DNA of 8,303 nucleotides from assembly GCA_964601865.1 (NCBI GenBank), contig CAZRPI010000142.1, positions 1 through 8,303 on the forward strand, read 5' to 3'. Made by a program: the position numbers and the translations under genes. Below are positions 1 to 6,729 of the stretch, piece after piece. Every line of letters starts with the position of its first letter. Position 1 is the first letter of the stretch. The notes below the pieces were generated by a model, which saw nothing but the letters and a program-made list of their open reading frames with translations, searched no databases and had not been told where the DNA came from. The DNA comes from Pseudopelobacter sp964601865. Lineage in GTDB: Bacteria > Desulfobacterota > Desulfuromonadia > Geobacterales > Pseudopelobacteraceae.

Positions 1-630
1 AAGACGGTCCTGCTGAAGGAGGTCCATCACCGGGTCAAGAACAATCTGCAGATCATCTGCTCCCTGCTCGATCTCCAGTCGGATTCGGTCCCGGACGAAC
101 GATCCCGCATCTATTTCCGCGACAGCCAGGACCGCATCAGAACCATGGCCTTCGTCCACGAACTGCTTTACCAGTCCAGTGATCTGGCGTCCATCGATTT
201 CGGCGAGTATATTCAGAGACTTGTCGCCTATCTGTTCAATTCCTATGTTAAGGACGTGAAACGAATTTCCCTGAATATCATGACGGATTCACTGTCACTG
301 GGCATAGACCGGGCTATCCCCTCAGGCCTGATTCTCAACGAGCTGGTTTCCAATTCGCTGAAGCATGCGTTTCCGGGTGATTGTGATGGAAGTATCACCA
401 TCGAGCTTGGAATCGATCGGGACGGAGTGGTGACCATTGTGGTCGCGGATGACGGGGTGGGTTTTCCCGGGGAGGTGGACTTCGCAAACACCCCGACCCT
501 TGGCCTGCAGCTCGTTAATATGCTGGTCAAGCAGTTGCGCGGCCGGATTGAACTGGCCAGGGACGGGGGCGCCAGGTTTACGATACGTTTCAGCGGCGGG
601 GCGACGGGGCGAGCTTTCAGGGATAACTGA
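1..630 (+). CDS. Sensor histidine kinase, HisKA_2 type (5' end outside window)
   Basis: The frame is open from base 1 to the TGA at 628-630, so only the transmitter module is visible; input domains lie outside the window. The first visible residues contain the H-box KEVHHRVKNNLQ typical of HisKA_2/HWE-like kinases. The second histidine (bases 28-30) aligns with the phosphoacceptor of that family. An HATPase_c domain follows: N-box LILNELVSNSLKHAF from about base 328, G1 box ADDGVGFPG from about 445, and G2-like TLGLQLV from about 496. In this family the protein autophosphorylates and passes the phosphate to a response regulator. No receiver domain follows the ATPase and no regulator gene lies downstream, so the partner is either upstream or unlinked. 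The stimulus cannot be inferred. Catalytic residues look intact. Family assignment is confident, function is not. Confidence 0.93.
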   Translation, partial: KTVLLKEVHHRVKNNLQIICSLLDLQSDSVPDERSRIYFRDSQDRIRTMAFVHELLYQSSDLASIDFGEYIQRLVAYLFNSYVKDVKRISLNIMTDSLSLGIDRAIPSGLILNELVSNSLKHAFPGDCDGSITIELGIDRDGVVTIVVADDGVGFPGEVDFANTPTLGLQLVNMLVKQLRGRIELARDGGARFTIRFSGGATGRAFRDN

Positions 631-645
631 AACCCGGCGTTTCGC

Positions 646-683
646 GGGAACGCCTCCGGAAGGTGGTTCCGGGTCCCCTTTTT
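646..683 (+). terminator. Possible rho-independent terminator after the histidine kinase
   Basis: An imperfect hairpin (GGAAC at 647-651 with GTTCC at 666-670, or alternatively GGGA at 646-649 with TCCC at 674-677) is followed by five T at 679-683. It lies 15 bases after the kinase stop. A second small hairpin, GGCGTT (636-641) with AACGCC (649-654), competes with it. The arms are short and bulged, so this is a candidate only. Confidence 0.35.
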
Positions 684-696
684 CACATCCGGACGC

Positions 697-1704
697 ATGC
701 CGCACAGGACGTCCGTACAGCCGCTACCCGGTTGCATGCACGGAATTAATGCTTATGGTATGGGAATGGAGCCTGCCGGAAAACCGCATCAAGCTGATCA
801 TGAGGAATGGCTGCCGCTCATTTTCGAACATGAAAGGGGTATGGGCAAACGCCGGGCTCAACTGTGGGCCCTGGTCCTGGATGCCAGATCCATTCCCTGC
901 TGCATCGAATCGACGGGTGAAGGGTGGATACTTCTTGTCCCCCGGCAGTATCTGGAGAGGGCGCGCGCCGAAATCAGGCTCTACGAGGAGAATAACCGCA
1001 ACTGGCCTCCCTCTCCGCGTGGAACGAGAACCCTGCTTGAAAACACCCTGCCCTCCGTTTCGGTCCTGGTCCTCCTGGCGACATTTCACAACCTGACCCT
1101 TCTGGGCATCTCCCTGCCGGGACGCGGCCCCGTGGATTTCCACGACCTGGGAGCAGCCCTGGGCTCCGCTATCCTGGGAGGGGAGTGGTGGCGGCTCGTT
1201 ACGGCCCTGACTCTGCACGCGGATTTTGTGCACCTGCTCGGCAACCTGGCCATCGGAGGGATCGTGATAATCCCCCTCTGCCATGAATTCGGAGCGGGAC
1301 TGGCTTGGTCACTTATCCTCTTCTCCGGCGCCCTGGGTAATCTGGCCAATACCCTGGCCCGCTCTCCGGACCACAGTTCATTTGGCGCCTCCACTGCTGT
1401 TTTTGGCGCCATCGGCATCCTGTCCGCCGTAAGCGCCCTTCGCAGGCGTCTCTCCTGGAGGCTCTTCGTGCCCGTGGCGGCGGGTTTGGCCCTCCTGGCT
1501 CTGCTGGGGAGCGGAGGGAGGCAGACCGACCTGGGAGCCCACCTTTTCGGCTTTGCATCCGGTCTGCTGCTCGGGCTGCTGACGGAACTGTCGCTGGGCG
1601 GACGCGCCCGGCCGGGACGCCTACTCAACGCGGTCCTGGCGCTGTCCGCCGCCATGGTGGTGTCGTTCTCATGGTGGATGGCGTTGACCCTGTCCGGAAA
1701 GTGA
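697..1704 (+). CDS. Rhomboid family intramembrane serine protease
   Basis: The protein is a predicted intramembrane serine protease that cleaves transmembrane helices within the membrane. Numbered from base 697, the rhomboid signature is complete: HADFVHLLGN (H174, H179, N183) on the second core helix, the nucleophile motif GASTAVFG with Ser232, and AHLFGFASG with catalytic His282. Hydrophobic helices run at about 118-140, 168-195, 200-220, 230-248, 256-272, 278-298 and 310-331. About 110 hydrophilic residues precede the first helix and include EEWLPLIFEHERG; this looks like a soluble cytoplasmic extension. The start is uncertain. No ATG has a good ribosome site, and those at 736, 760 and 766 are in frame. 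The first 20-odd residues look non-conserved, so a start near 760-766 is equally plausible. The substrate is unknown, and neighbours give no clear hint. Confidence 0.9.
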   Translation: MPHRTSVQPLPGCMHGINAYGMGMEPAGKPHQADHEEWLPLIFEHERGMGKRRAQLWALVLDARSIPCCIESTGEGWILLVPRQYLERARAEIRLYEENNRNWPPSPRGTRTLLENTLPSVSVLVLLATFHNLTLLGISLPGRGPVDFHDLGAALGSAILGGEWWRLVTALTLHADFVHLLGNLAIGGIVIIPLCHEFGAGLAWSLILFSGALGNLANTLARSPDHSSFGASTAVFGAIGILSAVSALRRRLSWRLFVPVAAGLALLALLGSGGRQTDLGAHLFGFASGLLLGLLTELSLGGRARPGRLLNAVLALSAAMVVSFSWWMALTLSGK

Positions 1705-1780
1705 CTTGTTGTCATACGCATCTTGTGATATTTCCTTACCAACCTATCGGAAACGTGACTGCACCATCCAGATCCAGATG

Positions 1781-1785
1781 AGGAG
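1781..1785 (+). promoter_or_regulatory. Ribosome binding site fixing the ATG at 1792
   Basis: AGGAG ends six bases before the ATG at 1792. An in-frame TTG at 1786 directly abuts this site and would leave no spacer, so the ATG is the better start. Confidence 0.75.
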
Positions 1786-1791
1786 TTGCCA

Positions 1792-3297
1792 ATGCAAGCA
1801 GAGGAAACCCGTTATATTTGCACGGTCTGTGGTTATGTCCATCAGGGGACGGCTCCGCCGGATTACTGCCCGATCTGCGGAGCAACGCCTGATCTGTTTG
1901 AAATCCAGAGCAGCCCTGAACCGTCCGGGCAGGAGACCGGAGCCGACCAATGGTCATGCATGACCTGTGGCTATATCCATTCCGGCCCCACTCCTCCCGC
2001 AACCTGTCCGGTTTGCGGTGTCGGCTCCGACCAGTTCGAGCCGTGCAAACGGGAGCAGTCCCTGGCCGCCGCCGAACTTCAGGACATTTCCGTGGTCATT
2101 GCGGGCGCCGGCATAGCGGGAGTTTCAGCCGCCGAGTCGATCCGGGGGGCGGCCCCTTCAGCCAGGATAACCCTCCTGACCAGGGAACCGAGCCTTCCGT
2201 ATTTCCGGCTCAATCTGACCCGCTATCTGGCCGGGGAAATCACCGTTGACGATCTGTACGTTCATCCCGAACAGTGGTATCGCGATATGGGTATCGACCT
2301 CCGCCTCTCCACCGAACTTACCGGCCTGGACCCGGAGAAGAAGCAGTTGACACTCAACAACCACGAGCTTTTAAATTACGACCGGCTGATCCTGGCCATG
2401 GGGGGGCACGCCTTTGTACCGCCCATCCCGGGCGCTGACCTGGAAAATGTAACGACTCTGCGTACATTGAAGGACGCCGATTTTATTCTCGCCCAGGTCC
2501 GCCCCGGTTTGCGCTGCGTCATCATCGGCGGTGGAGTCCTGGGGCTGGAGGCCGCGGGGGCGCTGTCCAGGCGCGGCGTGAATGTCACTTTGCTGGAAGG
2601 GTTCTCCTGGCTCATGTCCCAGCAACTTAACCGCAATGCCGGCGATCTGCTGGCCAGGCATGCCGGTAACCTGGGTATCGCCATCCGTACCGATGCCCGC
2701 ATCAGGAGCATCGACGGCGATGGGCGGGTCAGGAGCGTGGTCCTGGAAAGCGGGGAAGGGATCCCGGCCGAACTGGTGATTGTTGCGGCCGGAGTCCGCT
2801 CGAACAGTTATCTGCCGCGCCAGGCGAAACTCGAAGTGAACCGTGGCGTTGTCGTGGATGATTGCCTGCGGACAAGCGAAAAGGACATCCTTGCGGTGGG
2901 TGACATAACCGAACATCGCGGGGTCAGTTACGGTCTGTGGGCCCCCGCGCAGTTCCAGGGCACGATTGCCGGTTTGAACGCTATCGGCGGGCAGGTGGAG
3001 TTCAGCGGCATCCCGCGGTCCAATACCCTCAAGGTCCTCAACTATGATCTTTACAGTATTGGCCAGGTCCATCCGGTCGATGCCAGTTACGTAACCTACG
3101 AGTCTCTGGTAAACGGTCGTTACCGGTACTTCGTTTTCCGCGACGGGCAGCTGGTTGGCGCCATTCTCATGGGCGACATGACTCTTGCGGCTCCCATCAA
3201 GCGTCTGATCGAGGCCGGGACATCGTGCGCGGAACTGCTGCGCGGCGAGCCCGATGTGGGTGATATCATCGCCTTCATGGAAACATCCCCGCGTTAA
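1792..3297 (+). CDS. Tandem-rubredoxin FAD/NAD(P)H oxidoreductase
   Basis: This 501-residue protein has three parts. Two short rubredoxin-like domains come first: CTVCG with CPICG (Cys 10, 13, 26, 29) and CMTCG with CPVCG (Cys 56, 59, 72, 75). The close spacing of the two Cys pairs resembles the rubredoxin tail of rubrerythrin rather than classic rubredoxin. A class I pyridine nucleotide-disulfide-type flavoprotein follows, with FAD site GAGIAG (105-110), NAD(P)H site GGGVLG (246-251) with Glu269 at the end of the next strand (favours NADH), and FAD motif ILAVGD (366-371). The remaining C-terminus resembles NADH:rubredoxin reductases. The inferred role is electron transfer from NAD(P)H through FAD to the attached iron centres and on to an unknown acceptor. 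In anaerobes such chains often serve oxygen or peroxide removal. It is cytoplasmic: no signal peptide. It may share a transcript with the nitroreductase gene 104 bp downstream. Confidence 0.92.
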   Translation: MQAEETRYICTVCGYVHQGTAPPDYCPICGATPDLFEIQSSPEPSGQETGADQWSCMTCGYIHSGPTPPATCPVCGVGSDQFEPCKREQSLAAAELQDISVVIAGAGIAGVSAAESIRGAAPSARITLLTREPSLPYFRLNLTRYLAGEITVDDLYVHPEQWYRDMGIDLRLSTELTGLDPEKKQLTLNNHELLNYDRLILAMGGHAFVPPIPGADLENVTTLRTLKDADFILAQVRPGLRCVIIGGGVLGLEAAGALSRRGVNVTLLEGFSWLMSQQLNRNAGDLLARHAGNLGIAIRTDARIRSIDGDGRVRSVVLESGEGIPAELVIVAAGVRSNSYLPRQAKLEVNRGVVVDDCLRTSEKDILAVGDITEHRGVSYGLWAPAQFQGTIAGLNAIGGQVEFSGIPRSNTLKVLNYDLYSIGQVHPVDASYVTYESLVNGRYRYFVFRDGQLVGAILMGDMTLAAPIKRLIEAGTSCAELLRGEPDVGDIIAFMETSPR

Positions 3298-3387
3298 CGG
3301 GAAAAATCCCGGCGAAGATCCGTGAATCCCGGATTGCCGACACGCGATACGCCGGGAGCGGAAAAGGAAAATAGTCGGAGAATTCTG

Positions 3388-3394
3388 AAGGAGG
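3388..3394 (+). promoter_or_regulatory. Strong ribosome binding site for the GTG start at 3402
   Basis: AAGGAGG lies seven bases before a GTG codon at 3402. It supports GTG as the start of the nitroreductase; no ATG is suitably placed. Confidence 0.85.
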
Positions 3395-3401
3395 AACGCC
3401 C

Positions 3402-3974
3402 GTGGACAGCATCAGGACAATCACCAGGAGAAGGACCACATGCAGGGACTTTTCGGACGAGATCCCGAGCCGGGAGAAGATAGCCGGTCTGATTCATGAT
3501 GCCGTGTGGGTTCCGAGCGGCTCCAACAATCAGCCGTGGCGTTTCGTCGTCGTGACGGACAGGTCGAGGCTGAAGGGCTATTCGGATGCCGCCAAACGGA
3601 GCATGCTGGAGAATCTGGCAACCCTGCCCCATATCCGGCAGTATGAAAAGACCCTCGGGAACCCGGATTACAATATCTTCTACAACGCGCCGGTTCTCGT
3701 CATCGTGTATGGGAACAGCGAGTCGTACTGGCATGTGTACGATTGCAGCATGGTGGCGTACAACCTCCACCTCCTCGCCGAGGAGGACGGGCTCGGCTGC
3801 TGCTGGATCGGTTTTGCCCACACCATCTTCTCCGATCCCGAAGTGATGCGGGAACTGGGAGTCCCGGAAAAATACCGGCTGGTGGCTCCCCTTATCCTCG
3901 GGTATCCGGCGGAGAAGAAGGAGATCACGGAAAACCCGAAAAAGCGAAAGCCGTTTGAAATAACTTTCGTATAG
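3402..3974 (+). CDS. Nitroreductase family protein (FMN-dependent)
   Basis: A 190-residue single-domain member of the nitroreductase family, which are FMN enzymes using NAD(P)H to reduce nitro compounds, quinones or other acceptors. The N-terminal FMN-phosphate motif appears as RRRTTCRDF (9-17), followed by PSGSNNQPWRF (38-48), the usual flavin-contacting segment. The later GCCWIGF and the C-terminal LGYPAEKKE are also family hallmarks. The length is typical of the small subfamily. No signal peptide is present, so it is cytoplasmic. The start is GTG with a strong ribosome site. It lies 104 bp after the rubredoxin flavoprotein on the same strand, with no clear terminator between, so the two may be co-transcribed. 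The substrate cannot be read from the sequence, and not all family members act on nitro compounds. Confidence 0.93.
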   Translation: MDSIRTITRRRTTCRDFSDEIPSREKIAGLIHDAVWVPSGSNNQPWRFVVVTDRSRLKGYSDAAKRSMLENLATLPHIRQYEKTLGNPDYNIFYNAPVLVIVYGNSESYWHVYDCSMVAYNLHLLAEEDGLGCCWIGFAHTIFSDPEVMRELGVPEKYRLVAPLILGYPAEKKEITENPKKRKPFEITFV

Positions 3975-3981
3975 AAACGGA

Positions 3982-4023
3982 AACGCCGTGAAGCCCTGCC
4001 CATGGAGGCGGCTTCACGGCGTT
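3982..4023. terminator. Bidirectional intrinsic terminator between convergent genes
   Basis: A perfect 14-bp inverted repeat (arms 3982-3995 and 4010-4023, AACGCCGTGAAGCC on the plus strand) encloses a 14-base loop that can add three more pairs (GCC 3998-4000 with GGC 4007-4009). It starts 8 bases after the nitroreductase stop and lies 28 bases beyond the stop of the minus-strand transglutaminase gene. The T-rich tail is better on the minus strand (TTTCCGTTTCTAT) than on the plus strand (CTGTCGTTT). Confidence 0.88.
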
Positions 4024-4051
4024 CTGTCGTTTGCGGACGGTTATCGCCCGC

Positions 4052-5923
4052 TCAATTCGTCAGAAACACCTGGGATTTCAGGTCGGGAACCAGGTTGCGG
4101 GCCGCCTTCTTGTACTCCTCCATGAAATCGGCCGTACAGACATTGGTCGCCGTCCTGTCGTGCAGTTCGCGCCTGATCGTCAGTCTGTTGCCCGATTTCC
4201 GGTAGGTCGCGGTGTAATGGATGGCGGGTGTCGACAACTCATAGTCCTTCGGCACGGCGAGCATCTTCAGCGATTCCGGAAACTCGTAAACGAACTCTTC
4301 GATGCTCTTTCCGCCGGAACATACGCTGGGTTTCTTCTCCGTCGGTTCGTAGATCCCCCCCAGAAACGAGGATATGGGCAGAATGCTGGAGACAACGGGG
4401 CGTATCACCATCCCGGTGGTGCTTGAGACTGCGAGCAGATCATCCAGCTTGAAATTAATACTGAGCCTGTAGACGTCCAGCAGCTCCGTGGGGTCGTCCT
4501 TTTGCAGTTTGGCGGTCCCGTGAAACCCCTGTCCCTCCAGGAATTTTCTCGCCACCAGATCCTCCTGATCCCCCGGCAGTTTCCGCAGCAGCGCCCTCAT
4601 GGCGATGGCCGGCAGTCCCTTCAGGCTGATCCGGCTCGATCCATCGGCGCTCCCGTCCGCATTGACCCGGATCGTGGTTTTCATGACCTGTTCGTGTCCG
4701 TACCCGGCAGTCGGGGGTATCCTCATGCCGTCGCTGTAATGCGCCACCAGAAGGACCGGTTTTTCGCCCAGCAGGGTCGGGACCATGCCAAATGGCATCT
4801 CCGAAGAGGTTGAATCCAGGAAGAGCTTCATGCTCGGGAGATAGTTGATCACATGGTTTATCGAGGAGACGACGGGGGTCCTGGGGAGGTGGTACAGCAT
4901 GCCGGAATTCACGAGCGCCTGATCCGCCTCGATGTTTCTGGCGGCGAGCAACGCCTGCAGGAGGGTCGCATGGTCTTTGCAGTCGCCCATCCTGTTGTCC
5001 AGGATAACGTTGATGTCGCGGGGAACCACCGCGCCAATCCCGATGCAGTTGCCTCCATAGGAGATGTTGGTGGCAACCCAGTTGTAGATGGAGCGGGCCT
5101 GCGTCTCGGGTGGATCGTTTTCTTTCGTGATCTTCGAGGCCAGGGCTTTTATGCGGTCGTTTACCACCGCCTTCGGAATCGCCCGGGCGCCGTACTGTTC
5201 GGCGATCTGACGGTAACTGTTGAAAGTGGAGACATAGAGGCTCGGTTCGTCGCCCACCCGGGAGATTCCGCTTTCCGCCGGGGACCATTTCTCGGGAGTG
5301 CTGTTCCGGAAGGTCCACTCCAGCTGCTGCTTCCCGTCTTTCTCCACCGCCTTCTTTTCCGTAAGGAAATATTCCTCGTGACTCAATTTCATGGTCCGTG
5401 GGGCGGTTATTCTGATGCTCACGTCATCGTACGCCACGAACCTTGAGAAGTCGTGGGCAACCGAGAAATGGCCCGGGAAGATCCCCACCGAATTGTTCAC
5501 CCGGTAGGCAAAGACGATAGTGTCACCCACAGCCAGATCCGGGAAAATGACGGTTATGGTCGTCTCATCGGAATAGAGCGGTTTGGCGCTGTTGTAGCCG
5601 TCGTTCGTGGTTACCTGATAGCTGTCTTTCGGCGCATCGATCCTTTTGCCCGATTTCTTCAGCGTATAAGCCTCCAGGATTTCTCCCTTGGCGACGCTGG
5701 TGCTGAAGGTAACGGAACCCTCCTTGAATTTTTCCACCGCATTTTCCTTCAGGATTTCGAGCCGGTATTGCTGCGTTTCCACATACGAACCGTCGGCGTT
5801 GACATCATAGGCCACGTGGTAAGAAGCGTACCTGACGGGAATATCCTTTTCCGGAATCGATTCGGCGTTCGCAATGGACAGGTTGGCGAGTAAAAGTATA
5901 AGCGCCAGCAAGAAGTATTTCAT
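4052..5923 (-). CDS. Exported DUF3857 / transglutaminase-like domain protein
   Basis: A 623-residue protein starting with a clear signal peptide (MKYFLLALIL, then a leucine-rich core, with likely cleavage at ANA|ES near residue 20). Residues of about 25-220 match the beta-rich DUF3857 pattern that commonly precedes a transglutaminase core. The core carries a complete cysteine-protease-like triad: Cys315 in GDCKDHATLL, His357 in SSINHVINYLP and Asp370 in LFLDSTSSE. Residues of about 400-620 form a further beta-rich region. The family is known for Cys-dependent acyl transfer or proteolysis, but most DUF3857 members are uncharacterised. No anchor is visible after the signal peptide, so a periplasmic or surface location is likely. 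A ribosome site GGGAGGA lies just upstream (5927-5933). It is the second gene after the DUF4124-glutaredoxin gene, with a gap of 66 bp and no terminator, so it should be under the same riboswitch. Confidence 0.92.
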   Translation of the reverse strand: MKYFLLALILLLANLSIANAESIPEKDIPVRYASYHVAYDVNADGSYVETQQYRLEILKENAVEKFKEGSVTFSTSVAKGEILEAYTLKKSGKRIDAPKDSYQVTTNDGYNSAKPLYSDETTITVIFPDLAVGDTIVFAYRVNNSVGIFPGHFSVAHDFSRFVAYDDVSIRITAPRTMKLSHEEYFLTEKKAVEKDGKQQLEWTFRNSTPEKWSPAESGISRVGDEPSLYVSTFNSYRQIAEQYGARAIPKAVVNDRIKALASKITKENDPPETQARSIYNWVATNISYGGNCIGIGAVVPRDINVILDNRMGDCKDHATLLQALLAARNIEADQALVNSGMLYHLPRTPVVSSINHVINYLPSMKLFLDSTSSEMPFGMVPTLLGEKPVLLVAHYSDGMRIPPTAGYGHEQVMKTTIRVNADGSADGSSRISLKGLPAIAMRALLRKLPGDQEDLVARKFLEGQGFHGTAKLQKDDPTELLDVYRLSINFKLDDLLAVSSTTGMVIRPVVSSILPISSFLGGIYEPTEKKPSVCSGGKSIEEFVYEFPESLKMLAVPKDYELSTPAIHYTATYRKSGNRLTIRRELHDRTATNVCTADFMEEYKKAARNLVPDLKSQVFLTN

Positions 5924-5989
5924 GGTTCCTCCCGGGTTCGACCGTATGTTTGCCGTGTGGCGTTTCCGACTGGATGCCGGACACCCTCT

Positions 5990-6478
5990 CTATTCGTTTT
6001 CCACGTATTTTTCCAAAAGGGCAGCAGAAAATCCGGACATCCTGTTGCTGCCCACCAGTATGAGCGGCACTCCGTGTCCCCCCAGTTCCCTGTAGCGTTT
6101 TCTCGCGCCGCCGTCCTTTTCAATGTCATAACTGACGTACTGGTAACCTCTTTCCGACAGATACCTCACGGCTTCCTTGCATACCGGGCACCATTCAGTC
6201 ACGAATACTTCTATAACACCGCTGAAACGTTCGCCTGTCCGCTGCTTTTTGCCCGCCGCCGATCGGGGCGCGGCCTGAGGTGTGGCGGGCGCTGCCGTGG
6301 CGGAACTGGCGCCATCCCGGTACACCTTGATCCTGCGATTCCGTTTTTTCTTGGACGGCGGTGGAGGCGCGTCCTTGAAGGTTATGACGCCGTTTTCGTC
6401 CTCCCATTTGTACATGTCCGCCCTAATGGGTGAAGAAATGACCAGACATACTAATAAAACGATTATGAAAGTCTTCAT
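5990..6478 (-). CDS. Exported DUF4124-glutaredoxin fusion protein
   Basis: A 162-residue protein in three parts. A signal peptide (about 1-20, ending SSPIRA) is followed at once by a DUF4124 motif, DMYKWEDENGVITFKDAPP (21-39), which is typical of small secreted proteins. A basic then Ala/Pro-rich linker spans about 40-85. The C-terminal glutaredoxin/thioredoxin-like domain (about 88-155) has the active site WCPVC (Cys97, Cys100) and the cis-proline GVPLI (Pro138). In the family the CxxC pair exchanges thiols and disulfides. Export would put this domain in the periplasm, an unusual place for a glutaredoxin, so it may act on envelope proteins and need a dedicated electron source. The ribosome site before the ATG is weak. 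It is the first gene behind the GEMM-I riboswitch, ahead of the transglutaminase-like gene. Confidence 0.92.
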   Translation of the reverse strand: MKTFIIVLLVCLVISSPIRADMYKWEDENGVITFKDAPPPPSKKKRNRRIKVYRDGASSATAAPATPQAAPRSAAGKKQRTGERFSGVIEVFVTEWCPVCKEAVRYLSERGYQYVSYDIEKDGGARKRYRELGGHGVPLILVGSNRMSGFSAALLEKYVENE

Positions 6479-6541
6479 GGCAATGTCCGTTTGGTTGCAA
6501 TTTCTATGGGGGGGTGCATGGCTATGCCGGATCAGGTTCAG

Positions 6542-6575
6542 AAAATCAAAAGACCCACGCCGGGCAAGGTGGGCC
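6542..6575 (-). terminator. Riboswitch expression-platform terminator
   Basis: Read on the minus strand, GGCCCAC (6575-6569) pairs with GTGGGTC (6558-6552), seven pairs with one G-U, followed by TTTTGATTTT (6551-6542). It lies about 20 bases after the GEMM-I aptamer and 64 bases before the start codon of the DUF4124-glutaredoxin gene. The position is that of a transcription-terminating expression platform. The upstream arm could instead pair with the 3' part of the aptamer: GGGCT (6614-6610) with GGCCC (6575-6571). Confidence 0.8.
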
Positions 6576-6596
6576 TCATGATGGACATAAGTCGAT

Positions 6597-6688
6597 CCGT
6601 CACTTCGGCAGCCCCTCTATCCAGCAGGTGGCTGGATGGTAGCTTTGCGCCACACGGTTACCCGTGCTTAGCCCTTTCGACGACACTT
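6597..6688 (-). ncRNA. GEMM-I cyclic dinucleotide riboswitch aptamer (c-di-GMP-I type)
   Basis: Read on the minus strand from 6688, the order of elements matches GEMM-I. P1 forms between TCGTC (6683-6679) and GACGG (6601-6597). AAAGGGCTAAGC leads into a hairpin CACGG-GTAA-CCGTG (6666-6653) with a GNRA tetraloop. The conserved GGCGCAAAGC follows (6651-6642). A second hairpin ATCCAGC/GCTGGAT comes next, then TAGAGGGGCTGCCGA, matching the consensus TAGcgGGGttaCCGA. The G that contacts one guanine of c-di-GMP in Vc2 (G20, the middle G of AGGGC) is kept. The stacking A of GCAAAGC (A47) and the C of the final GCCGA that pairs with the other guanine (C92) are also kept. Related GEMM-Ib aptamers that sense cGAMP usually have A at the G20 position. 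It lies in the leader of the DUF4124-glutaredoxin and transglutaminase-like unit. Confidence 0.87.
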
Positions 6689-6729
6689 CCGATTTTCGAA
6701 AAAATGCTGCGTGGCGGACAGCAGTCTAC

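Noticed and set aside
1708..1736. TTGTTG with a 17-base gap to TATTTC as a promoter for the rubredoxin flavoprotein
   Set aside because: Only three of six positions match in each box, too weak to list as a feature.
1786..1791. TTG as start of the rubredoxin flavoprotein
   Set aside because: It touches the AGGAG ribosome site with no spacer; ATG 1792 has a normal six-base gap.
2371..3072. A 233-codon open frame on the minus strand inside the rubredoxin flavoprotein gene
   Set aside because: It is antisense to a well-supported family protein, has no recognisable motif, and follows from high GC content.
3298..3401. Small hairpins (CGGGA/TCCCG at 3299-3312 and ATCCG/CGGAT) between the two flavoprotein genes
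   Set aside because: Five-base stems without a T tract; not enough for a terminator or regulatory element.
4455..5318. A 287-codon minus-strand frame overlapping the transglutaminase-like gene
   Set aside because: It is an out-of-frame reading of the same strand, with low-complexity Arg/Gly/Pro composition; the other frame carries a signal peptide and the catalytic triad.
4853..5446. A 197-codon plus-strand frame opposite the transglutaminase-like gene
   Set aside because: It has no domain motif and is antisense to a clear gene.
5957..6433. A 158-codon plus-strand frame opposite the DUF4124-glutaredoxin gene
   Set aside because: It is antisense to an intact signal peptide and CPVC domain and resembles no family.
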